Source: Leuconostoc falkenbergense (GTDB taxonomy: Bacteria > Bacillota > Bacilli > Lactobacillales > Lactobacillaceae). Taken from it: a DNA stretch of 37,374 nt. Numbering within the stretch: position 1 is the first letter of the stretch; each line of letters begins with the position of its first letter. The DNA is taken from the NCBI RefSeq assembly GCF_014634805.1, contig NZ_BMBS01000019.1, positions 1 to 37,374 on the forward strand, written 5' to 3'. This document shows, one piece after another, positions 17,198-25,926 of the stretch. The notes beneath the pieces are model-generated. The model searched no databases. It worked only from the letters and a program-made list of their open reading frames with translations, and was not told the origin of the DNA. Both the position numbers and the translations under genes were made by a program.

Positions 17198-18189
17198 TAT
17201 AAACCTCGATGTCCTGCCTTCATGTGTTCAAGAAGTGCACCCGCACCTTTGGCCACGTTGTCAAGTGGTGAATCCGATACAACAACTGGTACTTCAAGTG
17301 CATCAGATAGCAGTTGATCCATACCATGCAACAAAGCACCACCACCAGTCAACATAATGCCCCGATCAATAATATCAGCTGCTAATTCTGGTGGTAACTT
17401 AGCCAATACAGAATGAGCTGCCCGTACAATTTGTTGTAGCGTATCATGCAGTGATTCTTCAACTTCGTTTGAGTTAATTGTGATTGTCTTAGGCATACCT
17501 TCAAAGTTATCACGACCACGCACTTCCATGGTCAATGGCTCATCAACTTGTAAGGCAGATCCAATCTGGATTTTAATGGTCTCGGCTGTCCGTTCACCAA
17601 CAATCAAGTTATGACGACGCTTCAAGAAATTGACAATGTCAAAGTTCATCTTGTCACCAGCCACTCGGATAGACTCAGAAACAACAATATCACCTAGTGA
17701 CAGTACAGCAATATCAGATGTTCCACCACCCATGTCAATCACCATTGAGCCAATCGGTTTAAAAATATCTAGTCCAGCACCAACAGCCGCTACCTTTGGT
17801 TCATACTCCAAATAAACTTTTGCCCCGCCAGCCTTTTCAGCCGCTTGAATGATGGCTTTGCGCTCAATTTCAGTGATGTTAGTTGGCGCACAAATCATAA
17901 TGTTTGGTTTTGACATGAACCCTTTAACATTTAGCTTGTCAACAAAGTAAGTCAGCATTGCTTCTGTGATGTCAAAATCAGAAATCACACCATCTTTCAA
18001 AGGGCGTACCGCACGAATATTACCAGGTGTACGACCCACCATGCGATAAGCCTCTGATCCGACAGCCAATACACGATCAGTTTTGTCATCAACTGCGACA
18101 ACCGAAGGTTCATTTAAGACGATGCCTTTGCCTTCCACGTAAATCAGAACATTGGCTGTTCCTAAATCAATTCCGATATCTTTTGCCAT
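17197..18189 (-). CDS. mreB: Rod shape-determining actin homologue MreB/Mbl
   Basis: MreB forms membrane-bound filaments that guide cell-wall elongation. The 330-residue protein has the actin-fold phosphate motifs IGIDLGTANVLIYVEGKGIVLNEPS at the start, GSMVIDMGGGTSDIAVLSLG near residue 155 and GIMLTGGGALLHGMDQLL near 283. It is close to the family's usual length; the mreB versus mbl label cannot be settled from one copy. A TGGTATAAT extended -10 lies upstream, and DUF2969 is coupled downstream. Confidence 0.95.
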   Translation of the reverse strand: MAKDIGIDLGTANVLIYVEGKGIVLNEPSVVAVDDKTDRVLAVGSEAYRMVGRTPGNIRAVRPLKDGVISDFDITEAMLTYFVDKLNVKGFMSKPNIMICAPTNITEIERKAIIQAAEKAGGAKVYLEYEPKVAAVGAGLDIFKPIGSMVIDMGGGTSDIAVLSLGDIVVSESIRVAGDKMNFDIVNFLKRRHNLIVGERTAETIKIQIGSALQVDEPLTMEVRGRDNFEGMPKTITINSNEVEESLHDTLQQIVRAAHSVLAKLPPELAADIIDRGIMLTGGGALLHGMDQLLSDALEVPVVVSDSPLDNVAKGAGALLEHMKAGHRGL

Positions 18190-18248
18190 TTTATTTCTCC
18201 AAGATTTTAGCTTTCGTACTGTATTTTTCGTCGTACATAATCCAGTAA

Positions 18249-18257
18249 ATTATACCA
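18249..18257 (-). promoter_or_regulatory. Extended -10 promoter of mreB
   Basis: The minus strand reads TGGTATAAT about 60 bases upstream of the mreB ATG, a perfect -10 with the TGn extension and no recognisable -35. It lies in the gap after the DUF1146 gene. Confidence 0.65.
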
Positions 18258-18297
18258 TAATACCACTTTTTTTGCGGTGGATTCTCTCGTTAATCGG

Positions 18298-18516
18298 TCA
18301 TTTCAGAACTGCATCCGGAATTTGTAAGACCCATTGTGTGATTGAGATAAAGAAGCTTGAGAGTAGATAGCCACCAATAATTGCCAGCATGACCTTCAAA
18401 AAAGTTGCCTGAACCGGTGTATAAGGCATGAATTTAGCAAAATTAATTGGTCTAATTGCCCAGAAAAAGAAATATATGGTGATTAAAGTTAAACTCAACT
18501 CAAAAATCGGACTCAT
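18298..18516 (-). CDS. DUF1146 family small membrane protein (YwzB-like)
   Basis: The 72-residue protein has two predicted membrane helices (ELSLTLITIYFFFWAI and FLKVMLAIIGGYLLSSFFI) joined by a short basic loop, matching the DUF1146/YwzB family of Firmicutes, of unknown function. AAGGAGA before the ATG at 18516 fixes the start; a longer reading frame upstream lies inside the VanZ gene. It overlaps the VanZ end by 17 bases and precedes mreB, as ywzB often does. Confidence 0.75.
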   Translation of the reverse strand: MSPIFELSLTLITIYFFFWAIRPINFAKFMPYTPVQATFLKVMLAIIGGYLLSSFFISITQWVLQIPDAVLK

Positions 18517-19141
18517 CTTGTTTCTCCTTAAAATGTTTACCTTGACTAAAACGCTGTTTTTCAATTCTGATGTATCTCACAACAAGTTTATATAAAATAT
18601 AACCAATCACCCCACCAGTAGTATTTGTTACCAAATCATTCGCATCAAATAACCGATTAGAAAGATAGAAAAAAGTGCTGATACCTTGAATAGTTTCAAT
18701 GATTAGTGACGTCAGAAAAATTTTAGGTAGAATTTTAAAAAAGCCACGCCATTTAGGTAAAACTAAGGGTGCCAACAATCCCAATGGTATAAATAATGAG
18801 ATATTGGCTAACATTTGATACCAACTAAAAGCCACCCCTTCAGGGTGAAAGACCGAGAGTCGCCAAAACTCATATTGACCCAGACCCCCATATCCTTTAA
18901 TGACATCAATATATGTGCCAAATGAAGGCCAACGATAAAAAGTCAACGTTAAGAAAGCAACTAAGACGGCGTAACTCGCCAATGCTAATCGTCCCAAGAT
19001 ATTTTGCCAAGTCAACGTCCCTGCAAGTTTAGATTTCACGAAAAAACGTATGAGTAAAATAGCACTTAAAAAAGCTACCACAAGACTTGCATTAACGTTT
19101 TGCGCTGTGTATTGTTGATTGTTTAAATAAACAGTGTGCAT
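18500..19141 (-). CDS. VanZ-like family membrane protein
   Basis: The 213-residue protein has five or six predicted membrane helices and the VanZ hallmark region ANISLFIPLGLLAPLVLP...LIIETIQGIS...DANDLVTNTTGGVIGYILY (about residues 110-185). VanZ from enterococcal Tn1546 gives low teicoplanin resistance; chromosomal family members have no settled role. It lies upstream of DUF1146 and mreB, in a wall-related run that also contains the D-lactate-type ddl. A link to glycopeptide resistance is only inferred. Confidence 0.85.
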   Translation of the reverse strand: MHTVYLNNQQYTAQNVNASLVVAFLSAILLIRFFVKSKLAGTLTWQNILGRLALASYAVLVAFLTLTFYRWPSFGTYIDVIKGYGGLGQYEFWRLSVFHPEGVAFSWYQMLANISLFIPLGLLAPLVLPKWRGFFKILPKIFLTSLIIETIQGISTFFYLSNRLFDANDLVTNTTGGVIGYILYKLVVRYIRIEKQRFSQGKHFKEKQDESDF

Positions 19142-19189
19142 AACTTAATATTATACCAGTTGTGGTTCAACTTAACCTTATTTTCAAAA

Positions 19190-19219
19190 TAAAAAGAACC
19201 GTTTCATCAACGATTCTTT
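19190..19219 (-). terminator. Terminator after xylB
   Basis: Minus strand: AAAGAATCGTT and AACGGTTCTTT pair in an 11-bp stem (one G-U) around GATGA, followed by a T-rich tract. It ends the xyl unit. Confidence 0.9.
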
Positions 19220-19225
19220 CATTTA

Positions 19226-20737
19226 TTATTCAGCATTTTCACGACGATAATTCATCAAATCATGGGAAATCTCTGCCGTAGCAGCGTAAGCTTTTTTGTA
19301 AGCGGCATGTACCTTTTGATACTTCACAACATTGTCTGCGATTGGTTCATAAGTAGCACCAAATGAAATAAAGCTTTTAGCAGCGTCTTGCACTGTGTCA
19401 AACCAACCAAGACCTGTTGCTGCAAGCATTGCAGCACCTAATCCAGGTCCTTGCTCGTTACGCAATGTTGTAACCTTTTTACCGAAAATATCAGCTTGAA
19501 TTTGCAACCACAATGGTGATTTAGCGCCACCACCAATAGCGACCACCGTATCAAAATCAGCGCCTTCGCGATCATAAATATCAAAAATATCCCGGAATGA
19601 GAAAATAATACCTTCCAAAACTGAACGCACAAAATCATATTTTTGATGTGTGCCATCAACACCTAAAAATGCGCCACGAACATCACCATCAGGGTGCGGT
19701 GTCCGTTCGCCCACAAGATATGGTGTGAAAATCAAACCATTAGCGCCGACAGTTGATTGTTCAGCAGAAGCCACAAATTCACTAAAGTCTTCATCTTTTG
19801 CAAACGTATTTTTAAACCATGATAATGAGTAGCCCGCCGCCAAAGTAACACCCATGGAATAAAATTTATTTGGAATAGCATGATTAAAGAAGTGCAAATC
19901 GCCCTTATAGTCAACATTCGCATTGTCTTCATACTTCAACACAACACCTGATGTTCCAATTGACGACATCACCATATTTGGCTCTAAAATGCCAGCCCCC
20001 ACAGCACCCGCAGCGTTATCAGCTGCGCCACCAAAGACTTTGGTGTGTGTATCTAGACCGGAGAAAGTCGCGTATGATTCAGTAATGTTGCCCGCATAAC
20101 CAATCGATTCAATCACTTCTGGGAAGAATGAAGCTGGTAATTCAAAAACTTCTTGAATTGTTTTTGACCACGTCTTCTTTGCAACGTCAAAAGCCACTGT
20201 ACCAGCAGCATCCGAGTACTCCATTTGAAGTTTACCAGTCATGCGATAACGCACATAGTCCTTAGGCAAAACAAAAGTTGTGGCTTGCTTAAATATCTCC
20301 GGTTCATTTTCTTTCACCCAGAGGATTTTTGGCAAGGTAAACCCTTCTAAGGCACGATTGCGTGTAATATCAATAAATTCTTGACCAAGCGTATCGTTGA
20401 TTTCAGCCACTTGTGCTGTCGTACGCGTATCATTCCAAAGAATTGCTGGACGTAACACTTGATTATTGGCATCTAACAAAACCAAGCCGTGCATTTGTCC
20501 AGAAAAAGAAATACCATCGATTTCAGAAGGCTTAATGTCATCTTTTAAAATCAAATTGACAATGGCAACTGTTGTGCCATTGACCCAATCTTCCGGATTT
20601 TGTTCTGCATATCCGGGTTTTGGATATGAAAGTGGATAATCAAAACTTTGTTGCGCAACGATGTTACCCGTACGATCAACGGCTGAAACTTTAACCGCAG
20701 ACGTGCCAAGATCAACACCTAAAACAACTGATGTCAT
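19226..20737 (-). CDS. xylB: Xylulokinase
   Basis: XylB phosphorylates D-xylulose with ATP to xylulose 5-phosphate, which enters the phosphoketolase pathway of heterofermenters. The 503-residue FGGY-family kinase starts [21 protein letters not shown] and has [47 protein letters not shown] and [20 protein letters not shown]. The ATG at 20737 follows GGAG at nine bases; earlier in-frame starts run into the terminator hairpin. It lies downstream of xylA with a strong terminator between them, so it may be expressed below xylA. No xylose transporter or xylR is in the window. Confidence 0.96.
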   Translation of the reverse strand: MTSVVLGVDLGTSAVKVSAVDRTGNIVAQQSFDYPLSYPKPGYAEQNPEDWVNGTTVAIVNLILKDDIKPSEIDGISFSGQMHGLVLLDANNQVLRPAILWNDTRTTAQVAEINDTLGQEFIDITRNRALEGFTLPKILWVKENEPEIFKQATTFVLPKDYVRYRMTGKLQMEYSDAAGTVAFDVAKKTWSKTIQEVFELPASFFPEVIESIGYAGNITESYATFSGLDTHTKVFGGAADNAAGAVGAGILEPNMVMSSIGTSGVVLKYEDNANVDYKGDLHFFNHAIPNKFYSMGVTLAAGYSLSWFKNTFAKDEDFSEFVASAEQSTVGANGLIFTPYLVGERTPHPDGDVRGAFLGVDGTHQKYDFVRSVLEGIIFSFRDIFDIYDREGADFDTVVAIGGGAKSPLWLQIQADIFGKKVTTLRNEQGPGLGAAMLAATGLGWFDTVQDAAKSFISFGATYEPIADNVVKYQKVHAAYKKAYAATAEISHDLMNYRRENAE

Positions 20738-20772
20738 AGTTAATACTCCATTCTTATTTTGTTTGTTGTGAT

Positions 20773-20803
20773 AAAAAGAGCCGGAACGCAACGTCCCGAC
20801 CCT
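20773..20803 (-). terminator. Strong intercistronic terminator between xylA and xylB
   Basis: Minus strand: GGGTCGGGACG and CGTTCCGGCTC pair over 11 bp (some G-U) around a 3-base loop and are followed by TTTTTAT. It lies within the 108-base gap between xylA and xylB. Confidence 0.85.
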
Positions 20804-20845
20804 CGTCCGTGCAAATCTTTTTTGGTGGAACACGGAAAATTTAAA

Positions 20846-22192
20846 TTATGCACCCAATACTGAGAAAATGTAATTATTCAATGTTTGCTTAATTTGTTCT
20901 TGACGACCAGATTTCAAAGTTGCGTTGATATCAGCATCTGTCTTGTTTTCAGCATATTCAGCCAAATCCTTCAATGTCAACTTGCCGGCTTCAAAGTCTG
21001 CACCAATACCTTCGTCAAATGAAGCATAACGCTCTTTCAAAACATTTTCAATCACTTGGTCTTCAATCAACTTAGCTGCTACTTTCAAACCAGCAGCGTA
21101 GATGTCCATACCAGCAATGTGAGCATAGAACAAATCGTCCATTTCAAAGCTTTGGCGACGTGGCTTTGAATCAAAGTTCAAACCACCAGTTGGCAAGCCA
21201 CCGTTCTTCAAGAATTCGTACATAACCAATGTTGCTTCATAGATGTCGTTAGGGAATTCATCAATATCCCAACCAATCAACTTATCACCCATATTAGCAT
21301 CAAGTGATCCCAACAAACCAGCTTCACGTGCAAAACGTACTTCATGTTCGTATGTGTGACCAGCCAAATAAGTGTGGTTACCTTCTAAGTTCAACTTGAA
21401 TGTGTCTTCCAAACCATAAGTCTTCAAGAAAGCAATTGTTGTTTGGGCATCAAAGTCGTATTGATGTTGTGTTGGTTCTTTTGGCTTTGGCTCAATCAAG
21501 AATTGGCCTGTGTAGCCAATTTCATTAGCATAATCTTTAGCCAGCTTGAAGAAGGCCGCAATATGATCTAATTCACGCTTTGTATCAGTGTTTAACAAGA
21601 AATCGTAACCTTCACGACCGCCCCAGAATACATAACTTTCTGAACCCAAACGCTTAGCAATGTCTAATGAATGCTTGATTTGTCCAGCAGCGTATGCAAA
21701 TACTTCAGCAAATGGTGATGTTGCGCCACCAGCCAAGAAACGCTTGTTAGTGAACAATGATGCTGTGTTCCAAAGCAACTTCTTGCCAGTTTCTTGCATC
21801 TTTTGCTCAATCTTGTCAATTACTTTGTCAAGATTTGCGTTTGTTTCTGCCAAAGTGTTGCCTTCAGGAGCCAAATCACGATCGTGGAATGCAAAGTATT
21901 CAACGCCTGTTTTTTCCAAAAATTCAAACATGTAATCAACTTTAGCTAATGCCAAAGCCATTGAACCTTCTTCACCTTCTTTGTCCCAAGGACGTGTTGC
22001 TGTTCCTTCACCAAATGGATCAACCAAACGTTGGTCCATTGTATGCCAGTATGCAACTGAGAACTTGAGCCATTCGCTCATCTTCTTACCTGCTACAACT
22101 TCATCTGCATTGTAGTAGTGGAAGCCATCTCCAGCTTGCAAAGATTTGTTACCTACGAATTCTACTTTAGGAAAAGAGAATAATTCAGCCAT
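20846..22192 (-). CDS. xylA: Xylose isomerase
   Basis: XylA interconverts D-xylose and D-xylulose in the cytosol using divalent metals. The 448-residue class II-type enzyme has the catalytic FHDRD (H103, D106), [16 protein letters not shown] with metal ligand E234 and K236, LEGNHT and WDIDEFPND. The ATG at 22192 has AGGAGG ten bases upstream; the open frame runs further upstream but crosses the promoter and operator region. The leader holds a palindrome that could bind a XylR-type repressor. Confidence 0.97.
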   Translation of the reverse strand: MAELFSFPKVEFVGNKSLQAGDGFHYYNADEVVAGKKMSEWLKFSVAYWHTMDQRLVDPFGEGTATRPWDKEGEEGSMALALAKVDYMFEFLEKTGVEYFAFHDRDLAPEGNTLAETNANLDKVIDKIEQKMQETGKKLLWNTASLFTNKRFLAGGATSPFAEVFAYAAGQIKHSLDIAKRLGSESYVFWGGREGYDFLLNTDTKRELDHIAAFFKLAKDYANEIGYTGQFLIEPKPKEPTQHQYDFDAQTTIAFLKTYGLEDTFKLNLEGNHTYLAGHTYEHEVRFAREAGLLGSLDANMGDKLIGWDIDEFPNDIYEATLVMYEFLKNGGLPTGGLNFDSKPRRQSFEMDDLFYAHIAGMDIYAAGLKVAAKLIEDQVIENVLKERYASFDEGIGADFEAGKLTLKDLAEYAENKTDADINATLKSGRQEQIKQTLNNYIFSVLGA

Positions 22193-22208
22193 GTCGTTTG
22201 TTCCTCCT

Positions 22209-22224
22209 AGATGATTAAACATCT
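22209..22224. repeat. Small inverted repeat at the xylA ribosome site
   Basis: AGATG and CATCT (minus strand) are perfect 5-base arms around TTTAAT, and the second arm abuts the xylA AGGAGG. A weak hairpin beside the ribosome site could modulate initiation; it could also be chance. Confidence 0.35.
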
Positions 22225-22247
22225 GCCTTTTAATTGTTTTCGGGTTG

Positions 22248-22266
22248 GTTGGTTTACACAACCAAC
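22248..22266. promoter_or_regulatory. Operator-like palindrome in the xylA leader (candidate XylR site)
   Basis: GTTGGTT-TACAC-AACCAAC is a perfect 7-base palindrome. It lies just downstream of the expected xylA start site (near 22271), a typical repressor position, and resembles the GTTTGTT-type sites of Firmicute XylR in layout. The repressor gene is not in the window. Confidence 0.6.
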
Positions 22267-22277
22267 TTACATAAATC

Positions 22278-22306
22278 ATTATATAACCTTTCCAAATTCC
22301 TTGCAG
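22278..22306 (-). promoter_or_regulatory. Promoter of xylA
   Basis: Minus strand: -10 TATAAT (22278-22283) and a weak -35 CTGCAA (22301-22306) with a 17-base spacer. The palindrome at 22248-22266 lies about 12 bases downstream. Confidence 0.6.
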
Positions 22307-22384
22307 CCCTTTCTTATAAATCAAAAAAAAATTTGATTGAATCATCAGTTTATGATATTTTTTTCAAACATTTCCGTATTCATA

Positions 22385-22413
22385 TTGACAGTTTATTAGA
22401 AAAAGATTAGTAT
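22385..22413 (+). promoter_or_regulatory. Promoter of the PanE/ApbA-family reductase gene
   Basis: A perfect -35 TTGACA (22385-22390), 17-base spacer and -10 TAGTAT (22408-22413) precede GGAGG and the ATG at 22447. It is divergent from the xylA promoter, about 100 bases away. Confidence 0.7.
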
Positions 22414-22446
22414 TAAATTATTATTTATTGGAGGACGTTAAAAATT

Positions 22447-23442
22447 ATGAAATATACAGTTGTAGGTGCGGGTGCAATGGGACTACGTTATGGTATTTTA
22501 CTGCAAGAAAATGCCGGCGTTTCAGTTGACTATGTTGAGCCAACACAAGCAAGCTTGGATAAAATTCGCCAGCAAGATAACAAAGTTTGGAAATCTCGCG
22601 ATCACAAAGACCGACATCAAATTAAAATCAACATCTTTTCACCTGAAGAATATGAAGGTGATCCAGATGTTTGGATTTTCTTCATGAAGCAAATGCAATT
22701 GCAAGATACACTTGATCGTCTTGCGCCAAAGTTTAAAGCAGGTCAAACAGCACTTGGTGCAATGAATGGTATGGGACATATCGAAAAACTGCAACACTAT
22801 TTTGATGACGAACATATTATTGGTGGTACAGCGATGATTGCCACTGTCTTGAACGATTACGGCGACGTTGATTTCATGGGCGCTGAAAGTGCCGGCTCAT
22901 CAGTTTATGCCAATTTGACAGAAAAGCCATCTGAAGTAATGGATCAGGTTCAAAAAGACTTCCAAGCAGCACATTTGAATCCTTCTTACACTGAAAATTT
23001 CATGGGTACTCTTTTGACAAAAGTTTTCTTTAATGCCGTGGAAAACTCAATTGCTACAATGTTCCAATCACGTATGGGTCAGTTAATGGCCTATGACGGC
23101 TTCTTAGAAGGTATTGCTCGACCATTGGTTAACGAGGCTTACGATGCTGCTGAAGCGGCTGGCATTCAACTCATTGAATCGCGTGATGACATGGTTAAAC
23201 AAGTTGATTATGTCTCAAATGTTGCCAATCCCTTACATTTTCCATCTATGTATCAAGATTTTGTCAAAGGTCGCCCAACAGAAGTTGATTATATCAACGG
23301 TTGGATTGCGGATTTGGCTGACAAAAATGGTACACAAGCACCTAACCAGCATTTGGTTACCAATTTTGTTCATCTTGCCGAAGCAATGCGTAAATTCACG
23401 CCACCAGTTAATAAGTTATCACCAGATTATACTGGCGCATAA
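22447..23442 (+). CDS. ApbA/PanE-family reductase (ketopantoate reductase or D-2-hydroxyacid dehydrogenase)
   Basis: The 331-residue protein begins MKYTVVGAGAMGLRYGILL, the GxGxxG NAD(P)-binding motif, and has the family's C-terminal helical domain with LLTKVFFNAVENSIATMFQSRMGQL near residue 190 and HFPSMYQDFVKGRPTEVDYINGWI near residue 260. PanE reduces 2-dehydropantoate to pantoate for coenzyme A synthesis. In lactic acid bacteria several members instead reduce branched or aromatic 2-keto acids to D-hydroxy acids, and this divergent sequence could be one. It is a single gene with its own promoter and a following hairpin terminator. Confidence 0.85.
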   Translation: MKYTVVGAGAMGLRYGILLQENAGVSVDYVEPTQASLDKIRQQDNKVWKSRDHKDRHQIKINIFSPEEYEGDPDVWIFFMKQMQLQDTLDRLAPKFKAGQTALGAMNGMGHIEKLQHYFDDEHIIGGTAMIATVLNDYGDVDFMGAESAGSSVYANLTEKPSEVMDQVQKDFQAAHLNPSYTENFMGTLLTKVFFNAVENSIATMFQSRMGQLMAYDGFLEGIARPLVNEAYDAAEAAGIQLIESRDDMVKQVDYVSNVANPLHFPSMYQDFVKGRPTEVDYINGWIADLADKNGTQAPNQHLVTNFVHLAEAMRKFTPPVNKLSPDYTGA

Positions 23443-23461
23443 TTTTTAAGTTTGTTTGAGA

Positions 23462-23508
23462 AAAGCCCGAGTAATGATTGCGGCTGTGCAAATCATTACT
23501 CGGGCTTT
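23462..23508. terminator. Long perfect hairpin terminator (both strands)
   Basis: AAAGCCCGAGTAATGATT and its exact reverse complement are 18-base arms around an 11-base loop, followed by short T-runs on either strand. It ends the reductase gene on the plus strand and would also end the broken small frame on the minus strand. Confidence 0.85.
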
Positions 23509-23527
23509 CATGATATTTGTTTGTATT

Positions 23528-23701
23528 TTAGGATTGATGGCTTTTACGATGACTGTTATTTAATGAAAACATATTAAAATCATCACTACCGGCACGATAA
23601 GCTATCACATGATTGGTCTTCAATGAACAACATCACGCTATAAAACCAGCAAGTGCTATGAATCCATCAGTATTAATTATTGATAGTATTGTAATTGGCA
23701 T
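23528..23701 (-). pseudogene. Small reading frame split by an in-frame TGA (unrecognised)
   Basis: Minus strand from ATG at 23701, with AAGGAA six bases upstream, encodes a hydrophobic 22-residue stretch (MPITILSIINTDGFIALAGF, then IA), then TGA. The same frame stays open for 34 more codons (beginning CCSLKTNHVIAYRAGSDDF) to TAA at 23528, just before a strong terminator. The layout of ribosome site, frame and terminator suggests a decayed small gene or a real 22-residue peptide. The family is not recognised, and chance is possible in a 174-base frame. Confidence 0.35.
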
Positions 23702-23718
23702 ATGATTTCCTTTATACT
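23689..23718 (+). promoter_or_regulatory. Promoter of the PAP2-like gene
   Basis: -35 TTGTAA (23689-23694), 18-base spacer and -10 TATACT (23713-23718) lie about 40 bases before the ATG at 23757. It overlaps the start of the minus-strand small frame. Confidence 0.5.
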
Positions 23719-23756
23719 AGAAGAATATAGAAAAAGATATTTTGGAGATTAGTTGC

Positions 23757-24419
23757 ATGATTATTTCCGTTAAAAGCAAGCAAATACGGCGCGCAATTTT
23801 GTGTGTCATATTAGCAATTCTAATAACAATACTTGTCAAAATTAATTTTATTATACCCGTTATAGATGATGGTGTCCGATATTTTATGTCAACAACACAA
23901 ACAGGATTAAACGATATCGTCATGTCAATTTTTTCATTTCTTGGTTCTCCTGTTGTTGATTTGATTTATATTTTTATCTTAGCTGGCATTTTACTAGTGG
24001 CTGGTCTTCGAATTCCAGCTATATGGTCCGTTCTTACAATTGTTATTGGTGAAATTTTAGCTTTCATCGTGTGCCAATTAGTAGAACGCAATCGACCAAT
24101 TGGTCACCTACTTAGCGATACCGGTTATTCCTTTCCAAGTCTACACATATTTAGTATTTTTACAGCTATCTTCATTTTGTTATTACTCGTTATACCCAAT
24201 ATCACTTCTTCAAGGAGCCAGTTGATTGGTGGTTGGGCTATCATATTAGTAGGTCTCATGTCCTTGCTGTCACGTTTATACTTTAGCGCTAACTATTTAA
24301 GCGACACAATTGCCAGTATATTATTTGCCTACGCTTGGGTTATTTTAGCCGCCTCCCTTTATGCCACACTTGCCAAGCGTCTAACCAAGTTATCAATTTT
24401 CAAAAACGAAGAAATATAA
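23757..24419 (+). CDS. PAP2-fold membrane protein, probable pseudophosphatase
   Basis: This 220-residue protein has about six membrane helices and the layout of PAP2 lipid phosphatases (undecaprenyl-pyrophosphate or phosphatidate phosphatase type). The three motifs are degenerate. Motif 1 (Kx6RP) keeps R113-P114 but has Cys106 for Lys. Motif 2 (PSGH) is PSLH at 127-130. Motif 3 (SRx5Hx3D) keeps S172-R173 and D183 but has Asn179 for the nucleophile His. Normal chemistry is therefore unlikely, yet the frame is intact and the fold looks kept. GGAG lies nine bases before the ATG; a TTG 15 bases upstream is not preferred. It converges on nrdF with a shared terminator. Confidence 0.82.
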   Translation: MIISVKSKQIRRAILCVILAILITILVKINFIIPVIDDGVRYFMSTTQTGLNDIVMSIFSFLGSPVVDLIYIFILAGILLVAGLRIPAIWSVLTIVIGEILAFIVCQLVERNRPIGHLLSDTGYSFPSLHIFSIFTAIFILLLLVIPNITSSRSQLIGGWAIILVGLMSLLSRLYFSANYLSDTIASILFAYAWVILAASLYATLAKRLTKLSIFKNEEI

Positions 24420-24445
24420 AAAAAATCGCTAACGCGATTTTTTTT
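24418..24445. terminator. Bidirectional terminator between the PAP2-like gene and nrdF
   Basis: AAAAAATCGC-TAAC-GCGATTTTTT forms a 10-bp stem with A- and T-runs, serving both convergent genes. It begins at the stop codon of the plus-strand gene. Confidence 0.9.
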
Positions 24446-24448
24446 AGT

Positions 24449-25423
24449 TTATAGCCATTTCTTATAATCATCATCATCCAAGGCTTCAACTTCGCCAAGT
24501 AGATAACCATTGCCAACACCCGAGAAGAAATCATGATTAGCTGTTGAAGTTGAAAGACCGTTCATAACAACAGGATTCACATCATCTGCGCCATCAGGAA
24601 ACATTGGTTCTTGCCCTAAGTTCATTAACGCTTTATTCGCGTTATAACGCAAGAAAGTCAAAACTTGATCTGTCCACCCAATTTCATCGTACAACTCATG
24701 TGTGTATTTTTCTTCATTTTCGTATAATTCATAAAGCAAATTATACATCCAAGTTTGTAATTCTGCTTGTTCTTCTTCCGATAATTGATTGAAACCAATC
24801 TGAAATTTGTACCCAATGTAAGTACCATGAACTGACTCATCTCGAATAATCAGTTTAATAATTTCAGCAACATTCAACATTTTATTATGGCCCAAAAAAT
24901 ATAATGGCGTATAAAAACCTGAATAGAATAAGAAAGTTTCTAGGAAGACAGAGGCAATTTTCTTTTGTAAAGCTGTGCCTGTTTGGTAAATATCGTTAAT
25001 CCGGTGTGCTTTAAATTGTAAAAATTCGTCGGTATCAGCCCAATCAAAAATTTTCTCAATTTCAGCTTTTTCATTTAACGTTTCAAAAATAGAAGAATAA
25101 GATTTTGCATGAACAGATTCCATAAATTGAATATTATTCAACACCGCTTCTTCTTTCTGGTTAATAGCATCTAACTTAAGTTGCGCCATGCCATCTTGTG
25201 ACTGAAGTGTATCTAGTGTTGTTAGTCCACCAAACACTAAATTCATTGTTTCGCGCTCTTGATCAGACATGTTGCCACGCCAGTGCTTCAAGTCGTTTGA
25301 AATCGGAATACGTGTATCTAACCAAAATTGTTGCGTCAACTTTTCCCACGTTGCCTTATCCAATTCATCCTCAATATTGTTCCAGTTGATTGCCGTATAT
25401 GAGCCATTATTAATATGTGCCAT
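24449..25423 (-). CDS. nrdF: Class Ib ribonucleotide reductase beta subunit
   Basis: NrdF holds the metal-tyrosyl radical that starts ribonucleotide reduction in NrdE. The 324-residue ferritin-like protein has TLDTLQSQ, EEAVLNNIQFMESVHAKSYSSIF (metal ligands plus the radical Tyr region, about residues 91-113) and IIRDESVHGTYIGYKF (second ligand pair), and the usual C-terminal tail (DDDDYKKWL) that docks to NrdE. Its ATG overlaps the nrdI stop. It is the last gene of nrdH-nrdE-nrdI-nrdF and ends at a bidirectional terminator. Confidence 0.97.
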   Translation of the reverse strand: MAHINNGSYTAINWNNIEDELDKATWEKLTQQFWLDTRIPISNDLKHWRGNMSDQERETMNLVFGGLTTLDTLQSQDGMAQLKLDAINQKEEAVLNNIQFMESVHAKSYSSIFETLNEKAEIEKIFDWADTDEFLQFKAHRINDIYQTGTALQKKIASVFLETFLFYSGFYTPLYFLGHNKMLNVAEIIKLIIRDESVHGTYIGYKFQIGFNQLSEEEQAELQTWMYNLLYELYENEEKYTHELYDEIGWTDQVLTFLRYNANKALMNLGQEPMFPDGADDVNPVVMNGLSTSTANHDFFSGVGNGYLLGEVEALDDDDYKKWL

Positions 25424-25866
25424 TATTGTTCTCCAATATTACGTTTTATTTTATTATATATTACTTCAGCATCAAATGCACTGCCACGCAACTCATAAGA
25501 AGCAATCATTGGCACATTAAATTTTTTCGCATAACGAATACCCGTTAAATTGAACTGAACATTGAAATTACGATTACCTGATCCGACAATTCCCTTTAAA
25601 TAACTTGCATTGTTACCAAAATCAATATATTCGCCCAACGCATTAGTAAAGACCTCAGTAACTTCTGGCCCTGTACCCGTTCCGCCTGTCAAATACGTTG
25701 GTACAAGGGCAACAAAAGGTTCTGTTTCATTAGCGTACTCTGTTTCCTCACCAATTAATCGAGCATCCAAAGTATCCCCTTGTTCCATAGCAACTTTTTT
25801 AAGCTTTTCAACAAATGATTTCGTATTACCCTCTGTTGAAGCATATAATAAATTAATGTGTGTCAT
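25423..25866 (-). CDS. nrdI: Flavodoxin-like NrdI, activator of the class Ib beta subunit
   Basis: NrdI is an FMN protein that supplies oxidant for assembly of the manganese-tyrosyl cofactor in NrdF. The 147-residue protein has the FMN phosphate loop YASTEGNTKSFVEKL (about residues 8-22), VPTYLTGGTGTGPEVTEV and VGSGNRNFN, typical of NrdI. It lies between nrdE and nrdF and is coupled to nrdF through TAATG. Confidence 0.95.
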   Translation of the reverse strand: MTHINLLYASTEGNTKSFVEKLKKVAMEQGDTLDARLIGEETEYANETEPFVALVPTYLTGGTGTGPEVTEVFTNALGEYIDFGNNASYLKGIVGSGNRNFNVQFNLTGIRYAKKFNVPMIASYELRGSAFDAEVIYNKIKRNIGEQ

Positions 25867-25926
25867 TCAACTCAACTCTCATCCAGAATCTTTTACCGTG
25901 ATTACTTGCGCAACATTTTTTAATCG

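Noticed and set aside
22300-22330. Possible cre site upstream of xylA (AAGAAAGGGCTGCAAG on the minus strand)
   Set aside because: The central CG of the cre consensus is GG here and the first base does not match, so CcpA control of xylA is not supported.
22193-22345. N-terminal extension of xylose isomerase by 51 residues
   Set aside because: The stretch covers the promoter, the palindrome and the ribosome site of the ATG at 22192, and known XylA proteins start at [12 protein letters not shown]-like sequence.
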